This document shows, piece after piece, positions 40,473 through 53,098 of a stretch of 64,000 nucleotides of DNA (positions within the stretch are counted from its first letter, which is position 1; each line of letters starts with the position of its first letter). This DNA is from Micropterix aruncella (taxonomy: Eukaryota; Arthropoda; Insecta; Lepidoptera; Micropterigidae), in the NCBI GenBank assembly GCA_944548615.1, contig OX155961.1:31512204-31576203 (forward strand), given 5' to 3'. A model generated the notes under the pieces. That model saw only the letters and a program-made list of their open reading frames with translations, was not told where the DNA came from and did no database searches. Position numbers and translations under genes: made by a program.

Positions 40473-42639
40473 CTTTTTTTTTCTAATTGATTGATCCACA
40501 AGTCCAACTTCAGGTTTGTAACAAAAACCTCATTTTGTGTTGTTTTCTTTTCGCACCGGTGCCGCGGTGTGCCGGTATGATCGCCGAACCTGTTTTTATG
40601 ATTTCCCGGTGGTTTTTCGATGTTTTCGTACATTCCTCCCATATTTTGACAATTAAATAAACCATGTTCGCGAACTTTCGTAAATGTCGAGTTTGACAGA
40701 TAGGGATGCGCCGAGCTCTCACGTGATTGGTCGAGACCGCGGTTTTGTTTTTTTTTTAAAGGCGTTAATGTTCCATCGGAACGCCGCTGTAGCGGCCAGC
40801 GCTCAAACTCGATCTTTTTTTCGATTCAACATGACGAGATCACGGTCGTTGAAAATTCGACGCGAGGCAGAACAACCACGGTTTTTACCGGAAAGCGTTA
40901 CTTTTTTATGTGAAGTGTTCGTGATTTTTCTGCCTGGGGCACCTCTGTTTTTTACGTAATTGCTGCTAATGTGACGTAAATTGTCACATAATGTGAGTGT
41001 TTGACCTCACGAGTCAATTCCACCGGGATTTTTGCCTCCATCGGAAGGAAATCAACCCATCAGTCTTTGGCGGGGGCACTTGTGCTTTCGGCGCACACGC
41101 AACACAACGAAAAACTATCTTCGCAGAGTGTGCCTTCTTTTTGGGATTACAAACGAACGTTTTTAATATATGCGTGTTTCTTTTTGGGTGTTCTGGGGAA
41201 AAAGGATTTTCTGTGGGCCAAACCCAATAAAAACCAACGTAGCCCACACTCTGAGATTGGTTTTTTAGGGTATCTGAGCTTCATTTTTTTTCTTTCGGTA
41301 TTGCCGCTTGCCTGATCCCCAGGAGTCTATGTGTCAAATTTCAAGTTGTAGCCCGTACCCACAGGAAACATTTTTGAACATTTGAACATTTTTGATCATC
41401 TTTCAAATTTTTTGAACTTGTCATTTTTATTTTATTATATTTTATAGCAAACTTACAGATAGTAAATATATATGATACTAGTATCTTAACAACATATTTA
41501 AAAGAAAAAAATACTATCCTATAAATAGTTTGCAAGGCTTGGCATTACACATTAAAAATAACATGAAGACGTTGATAGTAGTAGCATTGATTTTATATTT
41601 ATAAAATCAATGGTAGTAGTAATATAAGGGTAAGAAAAGAAATAATTAAATAAGTTGGTAATAATGTTTTTTGGATAGAGCAAAATAGAAGTACGAGGAT
41701 ACAATACAATACAATAGTGTGTTATAATATAATGATCATATAATACAGTACATTAGGATGGCAGTTAGTGAAATCTTAAAAAGTAGGAGATAGGCTTGGT
41801 GTGATCGAATCTTTTTTTATATTTATGGAATCATAAAATACATCTAATCCTTTAATGTAATTGGTTCATTAATATTGGTTTGACGTTTGTACTTTTTGCT
41901 GAATTGAAAAAAAATTATTAAATCCACCGCTCACTTGACCGTTTTACTTGACTTGACCTTACTTGACCCAAATCTATTATATTCATATATGTATGCTCAT
42001 TTAATATTTACCACTTTAATCTCAATTCTGTCTTATCACCCTAGTTATTCAGATAGGGTCGACCGCTTATTAAATTCCAGAACCGATTGTAGGTCCAGTT
42101 CGGCCCTGGTTTTTCCACTAATACATAGTTCAATTCAATAAAGATCAAATCCGAGCGCGCTATCTGCCAATACGATCTGCAGATCATTCGACGCGTTGAG
42201 ACGCAATTTATCGTTACGGATATAAATACCAATACAAACATACGACACTCAAACACGACTCAAGACAACTCGATATTTTTTCGCAAAGGAAAGATGGATT
42301 ATTCTTAGACCGCCGCCGGCTATCGCAGATTCATATTTCTCATTTCTTTATTTTCCGAAGGAATGACAGAATTCGCTGCCTTATTTTTTTGCAAGACATC
42401 CACGCCAATCTGAGGGATATTTTTAAAAGTAATCTCAGTGAAATTAGGAAAGTATCGTTTTTTTTCAAATTGAGGGGAAATGCCGTCTAATTGGAATGTT
42501 TGTAAAGGAGGGGCTGAGGAGAGAGTAATCTCAATGTAAAACACCATGTAAATATGCTAAAATAAAGTAGATCGCGCTGAAAGCGACTGAGGACTGGGGA
42601 GTTATGCCATTGAAATTGCAGAATATTGAGGTGGTTTAT
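40473..42639. other. Unannotated stretch, no gene seen
   Basis: Open frames at 40684, 41001 and 40997 are short, overlap one another and show no domain. A palindrome 'attgattttatatttataaaatcaat' lies at 41585-41612, and 'atacaatacaatacaata' at 41699. Nothing else recognised. Confidence 0.4.
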
Positions 42640-43738
42640 ACTTTTCCCGGCAGAGATAAAGTATTGCAAATGCACTTCTTTGTAGGTGTGGCTGTGTATG
42701 TCTATCCCTTAATGATAGCGACAAGCGCTATCCGATTGAGCTGAAATTTAGTATTCAGGCATCATTTGAAATTGTGGTTAAAATCGGTCCAAAAGGAGGC
42801 GCGTTAGTCATACTTCAATTTCGAAATATTGGACTTAGATTTGAAATTCGGTACACAGATGCGTCGTTGGGCCGAAACCACATATTGATTGATGAAAATT
42901 TAGTTGGAATATATCTTATACAAGCGACACAAATATTTTTGAAATTTCGCTGTATTTAAGAAAGTTTATTATTTATTTATTGGTTACATATTATTATAGA
43001 TTCAAATGCAAGAGCACAAAAGAAATATAATTTACAACCTAGAAATTACCGCTATATACTTCAACATTGAGGCATACATCTGTCTGAGCCCAGGCTAAAT
43101 TGCGCATAAGTTAAATGTAAAAGTTTGTTTTCCTAATGTGCCGAGTAGTAGGGCGGCGTCGACTACAACGGGCAAACCCGTCACCACAGGCTGGTATAAC
43201 GATATAGATCGTTCTTTCAGCCGTGGGATGAGCATAGAAGACTTGGGGACAAGACAATCTACTGTCTAGTTCACCAGCAACCCGTTAGAGACCGACGCCT
43301 TACGGCGAGGCACCGGGAAAGGGAACCATCGGGCAGCCTCACCCCCGAACTACCAGCTTTGGCAGGATATCTCCGTCTGGAATGTGGCGAGTAAAGTGAA
43401 ACCGAGCTCGCCTTGCTAGGCACTCATGTGATAGGGCGAGAGCACTCACGAGTCTTATTGGAGTGCCGCGGTTGTGGCTGGAAAAAAACGGTAAATTTTA
43501 TATATAAAAACTACATCATATTGGAAAATAACCATTTTAATACCACGGAAATACTACAAATATACTTCATTTGCAATCACAATCACTTGACACAACAACT
43601 CGGAGGGGAAGGGAGGAATCGGCAGGGAGGGGCGTTTTGATGGAGGGTTGGGTTAAGAGGAGGGGTGGTTGGCGCGGGTAGGGGGGTGGCTTGTCTGCTT
43701 GCCGGGAAAGTCTTGGGATGACAAAACCGATTTTTTAA
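42640..43738 (+). repeat. Family B copy B3, interrupted
   Basis: Family B sequence runs from about 42650 ('cccggcagagataaagtattg') through 'atagcgacaagcgctatccgattgagctgaaattt' to about 42960, and again from about 43490 ('aataaccattttaataccacggaaata') to the end GGGATGACAAAACCGATTTTTT at 43737. Between lie an AT-rich LINE-tail-like piece (42962-43150) and a family A copy (43158-43430). Confidence 0.78.
43158..43430 (+). mobile_element. Family A copy A10, 5' part
   Basis: Starts GTCGACTACAACGGGCAAACC, keeps 'ccgtcaccacaggctggtataacgat' and 'agaagacttggggacaagacaatctactgtctag', and fades near 'ccgagctcgcc'. Inserted within family B copy B3. Confidence 0.78.
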
Positions 43739-45340
43739 TATAAAGACAACAGCGCACGCTACATATAATAGCAAAATTACATACAGTATGCATTATTCCT
43801 GGCCAATAACATGTTTTAGCAATTGTGTCTTTGAATACTACGACTATAAAGGCATGTGTTTGTTTGTTCTAGTCGTTCGCCGCCCGCCGGTCGCCGACGC
43901 AAGAGTGATGCAAAAAAAAACATTGAGCAATCTAATATCATATATAATTAGAGGTACGGAAATTTCGATTTTAAGAAATAGATGCGAATTTATGCAAAAA
44001 ACTCTTGAAATTTGAAAAAATGCGAAAATACGCACCTGAAAAAAGTTTCACTAAAATTTCTCTGCAGATGAAATCAAATAAAACAAATGAAGCCTTCTTT
44101 CATATTGGTCAGTTATTTTGCCCATCTGCGGCTGCAAGTCACGACCTTAAAACAAAATACCTTACCCTAATCTTCTCAAAAAATCCTTTTTTCAGAGAAC
44201 TTTCTCAAAATGAGCAGGGTATACACAATTTTATCGTCTAATGCTTCAATCAGTAAATAGGGATGAAGATGCTAATGTTAAGAACATATTCTGGGGTACT
44301 AAATTCTGCTTTTCAACCTTTGCTAAAGAAGCGTTACAGAGTTAGTTACTTCTATGCTGTTAGTTGAATAGAAGCAGAACGCTTCTTTATTAAATATAAT
44401 GTCGCCGTTACGGACAGAACGATTTTAAATGGTCAGAAATATTGGAAGTACAAGAATGTTAATTTTTTTTCGCTGCAGCACACTAACTTCTACATCGTTC
44501 AACCGACCACCATGAAAATTGGTATACATAGGTATTTGAGCCCGTATAATCATTTCGAGCTTTCCACTTTAACTCTTTACTAGATGGCGCTGCGGAAAAT
44601 CAACTTGTATACCGTTTAACTGCTCGTCATTAATTTTTTTTTGTAAATGCTAAAGTGTAAGTTGTAAATGACGTATAAAACGATGTGATTTTTTTAATAG
44701 ACATAGCTGAAGGAACGTTGAGTACCATAGGCTACTCGGGGGATAGGGGGAGGAGAGAGGGAATAGGATAGGGGAGGAAGCGGATACCCAAGCAGCGCCG
44801 GGTATCATTAAACTAGTACCTATCATATATAATCAAGATAATACCCAATCTCGGTTGACTCCTTTTCGGATTGGTTTTACTGTCTAATATGTAGGCAGCT
44901 GCGTATAACTTATATCAAGTTATACGTTATACCCAAAATTGAAACAGTTTATCAATCGTCAAGTTGTCACCATCGCCCGCAAATGACGTCATAAGGACTT
45001 AGCGAGCTTTTAAAGCTAACTTAGTTGTTACTGAGTTAAATATGGATTTGTGTGCCTTGCTTCTAAGCCTGAATATAGATGTTAGCGGCTGCGGTCGCGT
45101 CAGGCGAACTAAGCCATTAAGTATTCGGATGGAAGGAAGAAGTTTGTTTGCCGCCCGGGGTTGGGATGCGACGTTCTTTGAGTACCTATCATCTTCTTTT
45201 GAAGAATGGCTTCTGGAGTTTACTTTGATTTCCTTAAACAATTTAGTTGTTGCAATATACCTATCTGTCATTATATGTATATCAAATCAATAAATATATA
45301 AACTATGTATGTAATTCAAAATCACTTAATTTCAATGATA
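43739..45340. other. Unannotated stretch; possible Helitron 3' end near 44814
   Basis: 'ACCCaagcagcgccGGGT' at about 44788-44805 followed by 'atcattaaactag|t' has the hairpin-then-CTAG-T form of a Helitron 3' end, but no 5' end was found. A 9-bp hairpin GTATAACTT/AAGTTATAC lies at 44903-44925. Short ORFs show no known domain. Confidence 0.4.
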
Positions 45341-45749
45341 AAAAAATCTGTTGTTGTCCCCTCCCCCCCCCCCCCCCCCCATTTTACCCAACCTCCCCAG
45401 GGCGCGGTGATTCGTAGTGTATTTGTAGTATTTTTTGTGGTGTTAAAATGGTGTATTTCCAAAAATTATGTAATACTTTCTTCAATATGGCGGACTTTAA
45501 ATATTGTTTGCATCGCTTGTACACGAAATATTCCAAACTACATTTCACAATGCGATTTTGGTCAAAAAGGCATATGTGTACCAAATTTTAACTCTGTAAC
45601 TGCAATATTTCGAGATTGAAGTATGACTAGCGCGCCCCCTGGTGGAACGATTTCAACTACAATTTTTGAACTCTTGCCATGACCGAATGATGCCTGCATG
45701 CCGAATTTCAGCTCAATCAGATGACACATTTAAGCGGTATCGTAGATGA

Positions 45750-45795
<46 letters not shown>

Positions 45796-45925
45796 GGAGA
45801 CTCACATACCTACAGACTTCAATCTGGAAATGGTCTTAATTGTCTCAGGGGGGTCAACATATATATTTCCGTCTTAATCTCGAATATTTGTTTAGCGCGT
45901 TCACAATACTTTCCTTTGGGTCGAG
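45341..45925 (-). repeat. Family B copy B4, full length, with (CA)n
   Basis: Read on the minus strand, it starts GGAAAGTATTGTGAACGCG, carries a (TG)n run of about 21 units (45750-45792), then CTGAAATTCGGCATGCAGG, 'accaggGGGCGCGCTAGTCATAC' and 'ttggtacacatatgcc', and ends in a poly-G run and ACAACAACAGATTTTTT. It has no reading frame and is a good reference for the family. Confidence 0.82.
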
Positions 45926-46379
45926 AAAGCAAAATTAGAAAATACAAAACATATTTTTCATAAGATACATCTTTAATTGCTAACATATAAAATTGGTCTC
46001 TTCCTTGGAACAGTCGCTGCCTAGTTAGGAATGACGGAGAATCATTATTTTTAAATAATTATTACGTATAAATTATTACATTATTTTAAATAAACTCTTT
46101 GAATAATAATAAACTAAAAACACATTGAATAAATAAATAAATTTAAATAAAACTATGATTATAGAAGGCAATGTTTGTGTGTCTGCCTGACCTTCTGTCT
46201 GTCAGACCGACAATAAATCGACAACTTCCGGGCCGATTTTGATCTGAATTCGGCCTCCACGTAGGTTGGTTACTTCCCCATCTATTTTAGAATATAGAAA
46301 TCGAATTTCTAAAAATTCTAGGAGATTCTAATGGTTCCGTGCAGCTTGGGCCTAATGGCATGTTTGTGTTTACGTTTCA
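45926..46379. other. AT-rich gap plus shared 25-bp motif
   Basis: AT-rich inverted words at 46045-46115. 'ttctaatggttccgtgcagcttggg' at 46328 is shared with 35344. No gene found. Confidence 0.5.
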
Positions 46380-46670
46380 CGTTTAAGGCCACTTTGAGCT
46401 CTGCCTGCTGCTGCAACCTGTAGTCGTAGACTGGATCGGAAGTGCGCTCAGGGGATCACCTCGGGCGGTTTGCGCACCGAGTTGTGTCAGTCAATCACTT
46501 GCGCTGTCCGGCGAATAACTGGGGAAGGGGGGGGGGGGTCTGGAGGCGTACGTTTTCTATGAAGTGGTGGTAGCTTTTGACCTGGCGTCATCTATCGTTA
46601 GAAACGAACCATTGGCCACCGGATCCCGAGTGAGCTTGAAGCCCGCCCGTGAAACGTAGCGCACGGTTAC
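46380..46670 (-). mobile_element. Family A copy A11, diverged fragment
   Basis: 'ggcggtttgcgcaccgagttgtgtcagtcaatcacttgcgc', 'ccggcgaataactggggaag' and 'aagtggtggtagcttttgacctggcg' follow the minus-strand family A pattern. A G run of 13 lies at 46526. Confidence 0.65.
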
Positions 46671-47064
46671 GTTTCACAAGTGGCCTAGGCTTTGTTCAAC
46701 ACATAGGGGGGCACGCGCACGATAGGCATAGCTGCGTTGCTATGTGGCGTCAGATGCACATGCGTGGCTTGCCACGGATGCACCGCCCGAGCGAAGCTGT
46801 AAACACGTTTAGTGGGTATATCCCCGCTTGCCCGCTTCCGCCCTTTTCTCTCTCATAAACCGCCCTCAAACCGTCGCAAGCGCTCTACGACGTGCACTTA
46901 AACACGTGTGATCTCTAATGCAGTCGAAACGAAATGGACACTTGCGTGGCGTAGTTCGACTAGCAGTGTGTGGCCGCATCGCTAGATCGAGCCAGGTAGC
47001 TTTCGTGTCAAACGTGGGCGTGTGTCGTCATGAGCCGCTGTCTGTGGCCGGCTTGACGGGCAAA
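46671..47064. other. GC-rich unannotated stretch
   Basis: Balanced to GC-rich, with 69- and 81-codon frames that lack recognisable domains. No element ends were seen. Confidence 0.4.
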
Positions 47065-47226
47065 GGGCCGGGTTACACGATGCGGTGCGGTGCCGAACCG
47101 CAACGATTTCGCGTATGGGTGCGGTGCGACGCCGGAGCGCACCGTGTGGCATACCATGGATAATTGTATATTAGGACGCCGCAGCGGCACCCGGTCAGCC
47201 GCACCGCATCGTGTGGACCGGCTCAA
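47065..47226. mobile_element. Short GC-rich MITE, ~160 bp
   Basis: Left GGGCCGGGTTACACGATGCGG and right CCGCATCGTGTGGACCGGCTC are inverse with few mismatches, and 'gtgcggtgcc' pairs further in with 'ggcacccggtcagccgcac'. AAA lies on both outer sides and could be a 3-bp target duplication. It is much richer in GC than its flanks and has no coding. Confidence 0.7.
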
Positions 47227-48124
47227 ACGGTGCCACCGATCCCCGATCTAGGAACTACCTACGATCCTTTAATGTATAATTTATTGATTCCTGACGGATG
47301 ATTAACGAAATATAAAAAATACTTACCACAGAGATTTTGAACCGCGGGTAACAGCCAGGCACGTATCAAACTTCGGTTTCTGGGGGGGATATTTATTAGA
47401 ATAACACAGGCGCGGTTGTCGGATCACGATGAGGACATCATCATCACTCACCAAACTTGAATTCGCCCATACAATGAAACAAAAATATGCCGGATTTCGG
47501 GGTTGTCAAATCCCAACTACCTCCCCCCTAACCCCCCCCCCCCCTCCCACCCCACCCTCTCCCTTCCCTGGATACGTGCCTGACATTAGGTGTATAAGTC
47601 GCGGATTCCCCCTATTTCTAAAATTTTCTCGACTTTATTTTTTACTCAAAAAAAAAACGGGGGTGGTCCCTGTGCTCCCCTCCCCATTCCTGGATAGGTC
47701 CTTGGTAACAGCTTGTAAGTCTAAAATAGAAACAAAGGTATTTCTTCATATAAATGACAATTTAATGATTTCGACGTAAATAAGACCATCCAAAAGATCT
47801 TTTACAAAGTATGAAAATCTACTTTTACCGCTACTCACAATTTGGCCACGTAAAAATGCACTCAATTTGTTATTCTGGTATATATGGGGATAGTTTTTAT
47901 ATTTAATATTTTTATGGCTATGGCCGCACAGGCCTCTCTGTATTATTACGTACCTATCCAACTAAACTTCAAAGGATGTATTCAAGCAATATTTTCAATG
48001 AAATCGCGTGCGATGGTTGTTCCTTTCAGCTGTTGTTGATATGTTAAATGTGTGTATTTAGATATATTAAAAGATTTTCTTTGATCCTTTATGATATGCT
48101 TTCCTTAATATGATAATATGATCT
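47227..48124. other. Unannotated stretch with C-rich tracts
   Basis: C-rich 'ctccccccta...cccccccctcccacccc' at 47521-47565, and a related 'tgctcccctccccattcctggatagg' at 47671, resembling 'cttccctggatacg' at 47563. No gene found. Confidence 0.45.
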
Positions 48125-48653
48125 TTGCCGGAAAGTATTGTGAAGACTTTTATGTTTGTCTGTGCGTCTGTATGTCTGTGTGCCTGTGTGCATGTGTGTA
48201 TTCCTCCATGATAGCGCTCAAACGCTCCATCCGATTACGCAGAAATTTGGCACGCAGGCGTCATTCTGTCATGGCAAGAGTTGATAAGATTGTAAATAAA
48301 ATTGGTCCACCAGAGGGCGCGCTAATATTGCAGTTAGAGAATTGAAATTTGGTACACAGATGCCTTGTTGGACCGAAATCACGTTGTGCAATTTTGTTTG
48401 GAATATCTTGTATACAAACGATGAAAAAAAATATAAATACCGCCGTATTTAGGAAATTACTACATCAGTTTTAGAAAAATACCATTTTAATACTTTGGAA
48501 ATAATAAGAAATACTACTTTTGCTATCATAGTCACTTGACACAATCACTATCGATGGCTAGGTGGAGGATGGGGGGGAGGTGAGGTGTTCGGCGAGTGAT
48601 GGGGGTGGTCTGCTTTCCGGGAAAGTCTTGGGGTGACGCAACCGATTTTTTTT
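48125..48653 (+). repeat. Family B copy B5, full length
   Basis: Starts GCCGGAAAGTATTGTGAAGA, carries a TGTCTGTG-type simple region (48150-48205), 'tccatgatagcgctcaaacgc', 'ttggtccaccagagggcgcgc', 'tttggtacacagatgccttgttgg', and ends GGGTGACGCAACCGATTTTT. It has the same order of blocks as copies B4, B6 and B8. Confidence 0.85.
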
Positions 48654-49439
48654 ACGGAAATGTGCCAATATCCACGCCAATACGAATTAACTAGTCAGAA
48701 AAATTCTTAAGGCAATTTTGCTTTAGGTTAAACAAACTTGCTGGGTCGTACGAATGCAGATTAACTCTTTTTAAATTTGATAGTCCTAAAGATAGATGTA
48801 TACAACCTATGATATGATGTTCCCTTACTAATAATTTGTCAGTGTAATTAATAATATTTTGTTAGTGCAAATTTGGTCAAAAAGGTCTCTTTTGCGTGTT
48901 GGGTTTAAGTAGGGTTTAAGTTTGATAATATATAGCGAATGGACTGTAAGGAAGGTTGGGTATTATGGGGAGGAGAAGGAATCAAAGTTTACACACCTTT
49001 GTCTTTTCGGCGCGATTCCTTGCCGTAATTTTCACTTTCCGAATGTTTTAAAATCTTCAGCTGGCCAGCTCGCGAACGCGAAAATTACTATATCAAAACA
49101 CGATAAACAAGAACACTCAGAACAGGAGTACGTCTGTTTCGGCCGGCGCGTAATTTATCACTGATTGGGAGGGTAGGTACGAAATAATATATATATATGA
49201 CACGGACATAATATTGATATATTAATCTTAGAAATGTTATTTTTCTATCCCTAATTATTATTTATCTTTTTCGCGTATTATTGAAATTCCTGTACTATTT
49301 ATTTAATTATGTATTTTATGATAAGTATTTTCAAATGGGTATTTCAAATAGGTATTTTTAAATAAGTAATAGGTGCCTAACCTATTCTTATCCCACGAAA
49401 GTCGTTATACTGAACATAATAATATATTAATTATTTTTT
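48654..49439. other. Unannotated stretch, no gene seen
   Basis: Mostly AT-rich. An 80-codon frame at 48922-49164 has no recognisable domain. Confidence 0.45.
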
Positions 49440-49993
49440 TACTTTCCTGACGACCTATCGGAAAGGAAAGTATTGTGATCGCGCTAAAAAAAAAATTTGA
49501 GATGAAGATGGGAATATATATTTTGAGACTCCCTGAGACGATTGAGACTATTTCCAGACCGATCTCTGTCTGTCTGTATGTCTGTATGTCTGTATGTCTG
49601 TATGTATGTATTCTTCCACGATAGCGCCCAGACGCTTAATCAGATTGAGCTGAAATTTGGTATATAAGCTTCTGTTAACCGTCGGAGGAACCCATTAGTT
49701 TTTGGAGTCCCTACGCCCTACGGTTGTGGTACCTCCCATACAAATTTGGGGTTCCCGGCGAAAAAATTGTTTCCGCGATAGCGCCCAGACGCTTAATCTG
49801 TCTAAGTTAAAATTTGGCATAGAAGCTTCTGTTAACCATTGGAAGAACCTATTAGTTTTTGGGGTACTTACGACCAACGTTTGGGGTACCTGCCATACAA
49901 ATTTGGGGTACTAGAGTAAAAATTGTCGCTGTTTTTTCGCACCTCCCCGGATACTAGTCAGGAAAGTCTTGGGGTGACACAACCGATTTTTTA
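49440..49993 (+). repeat. Family B copy B6, with (TGTATGTC)n and internal duplication
   Basis: Starts 'actttcctgacgacctatcgg' and GGAAAGTATTGTGATCGCG. Its simple region is CTGTATGT repeated four times (49573-49605). A block of about 105 bp ('gatagcgcccagacgcttaatc...gttaaccgtcggaggaacccattagtttttgg') is duplicated at 49780. The end is GGGTGACACAACCGATTTTTT. Confidence 0.85.
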
Positions 49994-50096
49994 AATATGA
50001 GTGCCATCTACACGTTGCGTTACGTAGTAAAATCCTGTTTGCTAAATTGTAGTAAGACGTTGATCAATCTAATGCGCCATATAATCAATGATTATA

Positions 50097-50655
50097 CCTA
50101 TTTATTTATTTATTTAATAAATCAACATTACAGTACACACCAATTCGTTGAAATGTAATATAAACATTAATATAAAAAAATTATTATTTCAAGTACATAC
50201 TCATGTTTTAAATAGTCATTAAATATGCAAGTAGAAGCATTGAAAATAGTACAAATACCAGATTACATTTAAAAAATAAAATCGATCTTATTCTAGCATA
50301 AACAGGTAGCGCAATGCCCATATCTTGAAGAGATGTGGGCTCGCTGTAAAAATGTCCAGGTCTGACGCTGCCGAACATAGCACATGTATGTGTCGCAAGG
50401 CATGCGTAAGAAGACTCGCGAGGATGGCTCCGCTAATAGAGTATGTGACCAAGCTCGATTATAGTTATCCGGAATAAAGAGACAAACCTTTGCTAGTATG
50501 CTAGAATTATCGACTTTGCCCCGGACCAGCTTAAAAACGTAGGCCATTGTGAGCGTTCCTCTACGCAATTTAAGGGAATTATAGCCAACTATGGCTAGTA
50601 CAAAAATAGTAGGGTATACGTAGGGATAATAACCGTATTGTTTGAAATATATGTA
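50097..50655 (-). pseudogene. 5'-truncated LINE, ORF2 C-terminus
   Basis: Minus strand: YFKQYGYYPYVYPTIF at about 50600-50650, VGYNSL, then LRRGTLTMAYVFKLVRGKVD and NSSILAKVCLFIPDNYNRAW, closely like the C-terminus of the LINE at 58320-58709. The frame is damaged after AEPSSRVFLRM. A (TTTA)n tail lies at 50097-50115. It is related to the copy at 62336-62880. Confidence 0.82.
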
Positions 50656-51960
50656 AATTACACAAGAATATGTATATATGTAAATTACAAATTCTTATGT
50701 AATTTAATTTAGATAAATTGATATTCTTATGTAATTTAATTTAAATAAATTACATTACTATTATTATTATTGTGTTAAATCGCTGTTCTTGTGTTTTTGT
50801 TCTTTTTTTAATTGAAATATATATTTTAACTTGTAACATGGACATTTTATATATAATTGTATCCTCGGACTATTTAAATTTGATTCTTTAACTATTTATT
50901 GCGATATCATTTTTCCATTTATTTCGATTCATTATTATTATTATTTATATTTTTTTGTATTTATTACGTCATTATATTATTATTATTCAATTTGATTATA
51001 TCACCATTTATTGAATGGTATTTTTCCAGCACACTACAGCTACAGATACATCACATTACAATAGAGTTACGTCACACTACACTCAAATTACAGTATTTAT
51101 TATTATTATTTATTTTTTAATATTATTTGATACCTAGCATATTTTTTAAATTACGTAGTCTAAAGTATGCACAAGCCACTGTCTACTTGGTACGCTTGCC
51201 TTAGTACGGGCCTAGGCCTAGTTAGGCGGCGTTGATTAGAAAAAAATGTGGTCTGCGGGGCTTTCTATTTTGCTATTATTTACATTTAACCCTCTAATGT
51301 TAAACTTACAATGCACTTCCGTGAAAAATGTGCTTTCTTTAATAAATAAATAAAATAAATACAAAGCGTAAAAAACATTTTAGATTTTTTTTTCAGCATT
51401 TTTGATTTCATATAACCGCATTTGTTTCCTATGTATCTAACATCATTTTGTTCTCTGCTTTTTCGTTTTTTTTCTGTCTCAGATGCATATTTAATTGTTT
51501 GCCAACAATTGGAGTCCATCAATAAAAGCTTTTATTTCCCAAAGGCCACTTACACGCATGCGAAGGCAATGTTTCTTTAATGCCCTTTTCCAAACCCCCC
51601 GAGCGACGGCCATAAGATTACCTGCCACACGCTGGGACATGGGTTGGGTGGTGTGTACTTAGTATGGGTAATTTAACCCGAACTTTCGCAGGGTAGCGGC
51701 GATGTTTTCACCAACTGTTTTCCGCAACTGTCTCATCGGTGTGTGGACTGCGGTTTTATTACTGGCACATATATACCCTATCTTTCCGCTCCGTATTTAA
51801 GATTTTTCCAAGCCCGGTTAAAAACATGCCATTGGCACCTCTCCCCTTCAGATCTGGAGATTTTTAATTTTTAAAGACTCACAAAAGAAATATATACTGG
51901 GTTATTTACGAATACATTATACAAAGATGTACTGGGTATTACAAATATTATATACCAGGT
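50656..51960. other. AT-rich stretch, no gene seen
   Basis: ATT/TTA simple sequence at 50925-51000 and 51095-51125. 'gccttagtacgggcctaggcctagttagg' at 51199 is shared with 40089. No gene found. Confidence 0.45.
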
Positions 51961-52472
51961 ATGTTACCCAGTGCCCTTACAATCATGCCATTACTTCCAA
52001 TTGCGACCAGATTACTCTGGTCTCTCGATTGGTTACGAGTTGGAGGTCGCTTGCGCGGCTCTCTTCCTTACGAAGCGGTGAAACAGTGTAAACCGAATCT
52101 TTCGCGGACCACGGCATCCTTTGCCGGGCTGTTCACCCAGGATCGGGTAGCCGATGGTCGTTTCAAGAGCAGTCGCCGTAAGGTCCGCAACCACCCCCGC
52201 TCTATCTGAAACAGTACTGCTTCCAGACTCCCCCGACTGTAAGTCGGAGTGCACAGTCGATTGGCTTACGCCGCACGGTGTGCAGACCGTCCAGGAGGGC
52301 CAGAAGGTTGATTCCTAGGGGAAACTAGCCCTAAGGCCAGAGTCCTGTCCGGGCTCGCACTTCATGCGTGGAGGCCGCCGGATGGGTGTTGACCCGTGAG
52401 TGTGACCAACCCTGAACAGAATGGGTCTTCGTGGCCAACTTAGCAAGGGCCCATTAGCTCCCACAATTCCTC
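51961..52472 (+). mobile_element. Family A copy A12, 5'-truncated
   Basis: Begins inside the family ('gttacccagtgcccttacaatc'), continues through 'ttgcgaccagattactctggtctctcgattgg' and 'cagactcccccgactgtaagtcggag', and ends GGGCCCATTAGCTCCC. Directly after it, 'agctcccacaattcctcaat(a/t)' is repeated (52466 and 52487), so the 3' junction has a 29-bp duplication. Confidence 0.87.
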
Positions 52473-52517
52473 AATATTCGAGAAAGCTCCCACAATTCCT
52501 CAATAATCGAGAAAGGC

Positions 52518-53012
52518 GCAGTTTGGATTCTGGAGATCGATTCGGGTTCTAAGAATTATAAATTCCCTGAAAGTATCGGATGCACATCCCCCGGTCCAGA
52601 TATAACTCTTTACTCTCTATCTCGGAAGATGGCCCATTGCCTAGAATTGACTGTTCCATGGGAATTAAATATCCCAAAAGACCACAAGTATAAAGTAAAT
52701 AAATACCATGATCTCGCAAATGCCGTCACCCGGAACAGCCTCACTGTTTACCCTTACGCGGTGGAAATAGGCGCTCGTAGCCTAAAAGCCAAATCTCTGT
52801 TTCAACTCTTTAAATATCTTGGTCTCTTCAGGAAAATAATCAACTCTTTCCTAGAAAGCTTATCTAAAACCGAGATTTCCGCATTTCAAATTCTTTGGCT
52901 TCAAAGGAGGAGTGTATGGGTGCATAAAGCGTACGCTCACATGTGGCAAGACAGCTGTCCTAAGCCTACTACAGCCGTTTTAGTCCGGAGTCCAACGCTC
53001 ACCCGCCATTAG
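52518..53012 (+). pseudogene. LINE C-terminal domain fragment, ~165 residues
   Basis: Coding is visible from 52518, before the first ATG: AVWILEIDSGSKNYKFPES then GPDITLYSLSRKMAHCLELT, VPWELNIPKDHKYKVNKYHD and AVEIGARSLKAKSLFQLFKY, ending at 53012. The series 'KFP..I..T..RPDI.L.S.....(I/L)ELTVPWE ... KY..L......YAVEIGARG' is the conserved C-terminal, nuclease-like part of some non-LTR reverse transcriptases. The usual RPDI is GPDI here. No RT core precedes it because family A sequence abuts it upstream. It is a truncated element, not a host gene. Confidence 0.68.
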
Positions 53013-53098
53013 TGAAATAATAGTATTATGATTGGTCAGACTCCGGTCGGTGAATTCCATGGCAGCTCCGTTTATATTTTTATTATTTTTATTTTTAT

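Noticed and set aside
45721..45963. Frame with THTHTHT residues
   Set aside because: Translation of the (CA)n in a family B copy.
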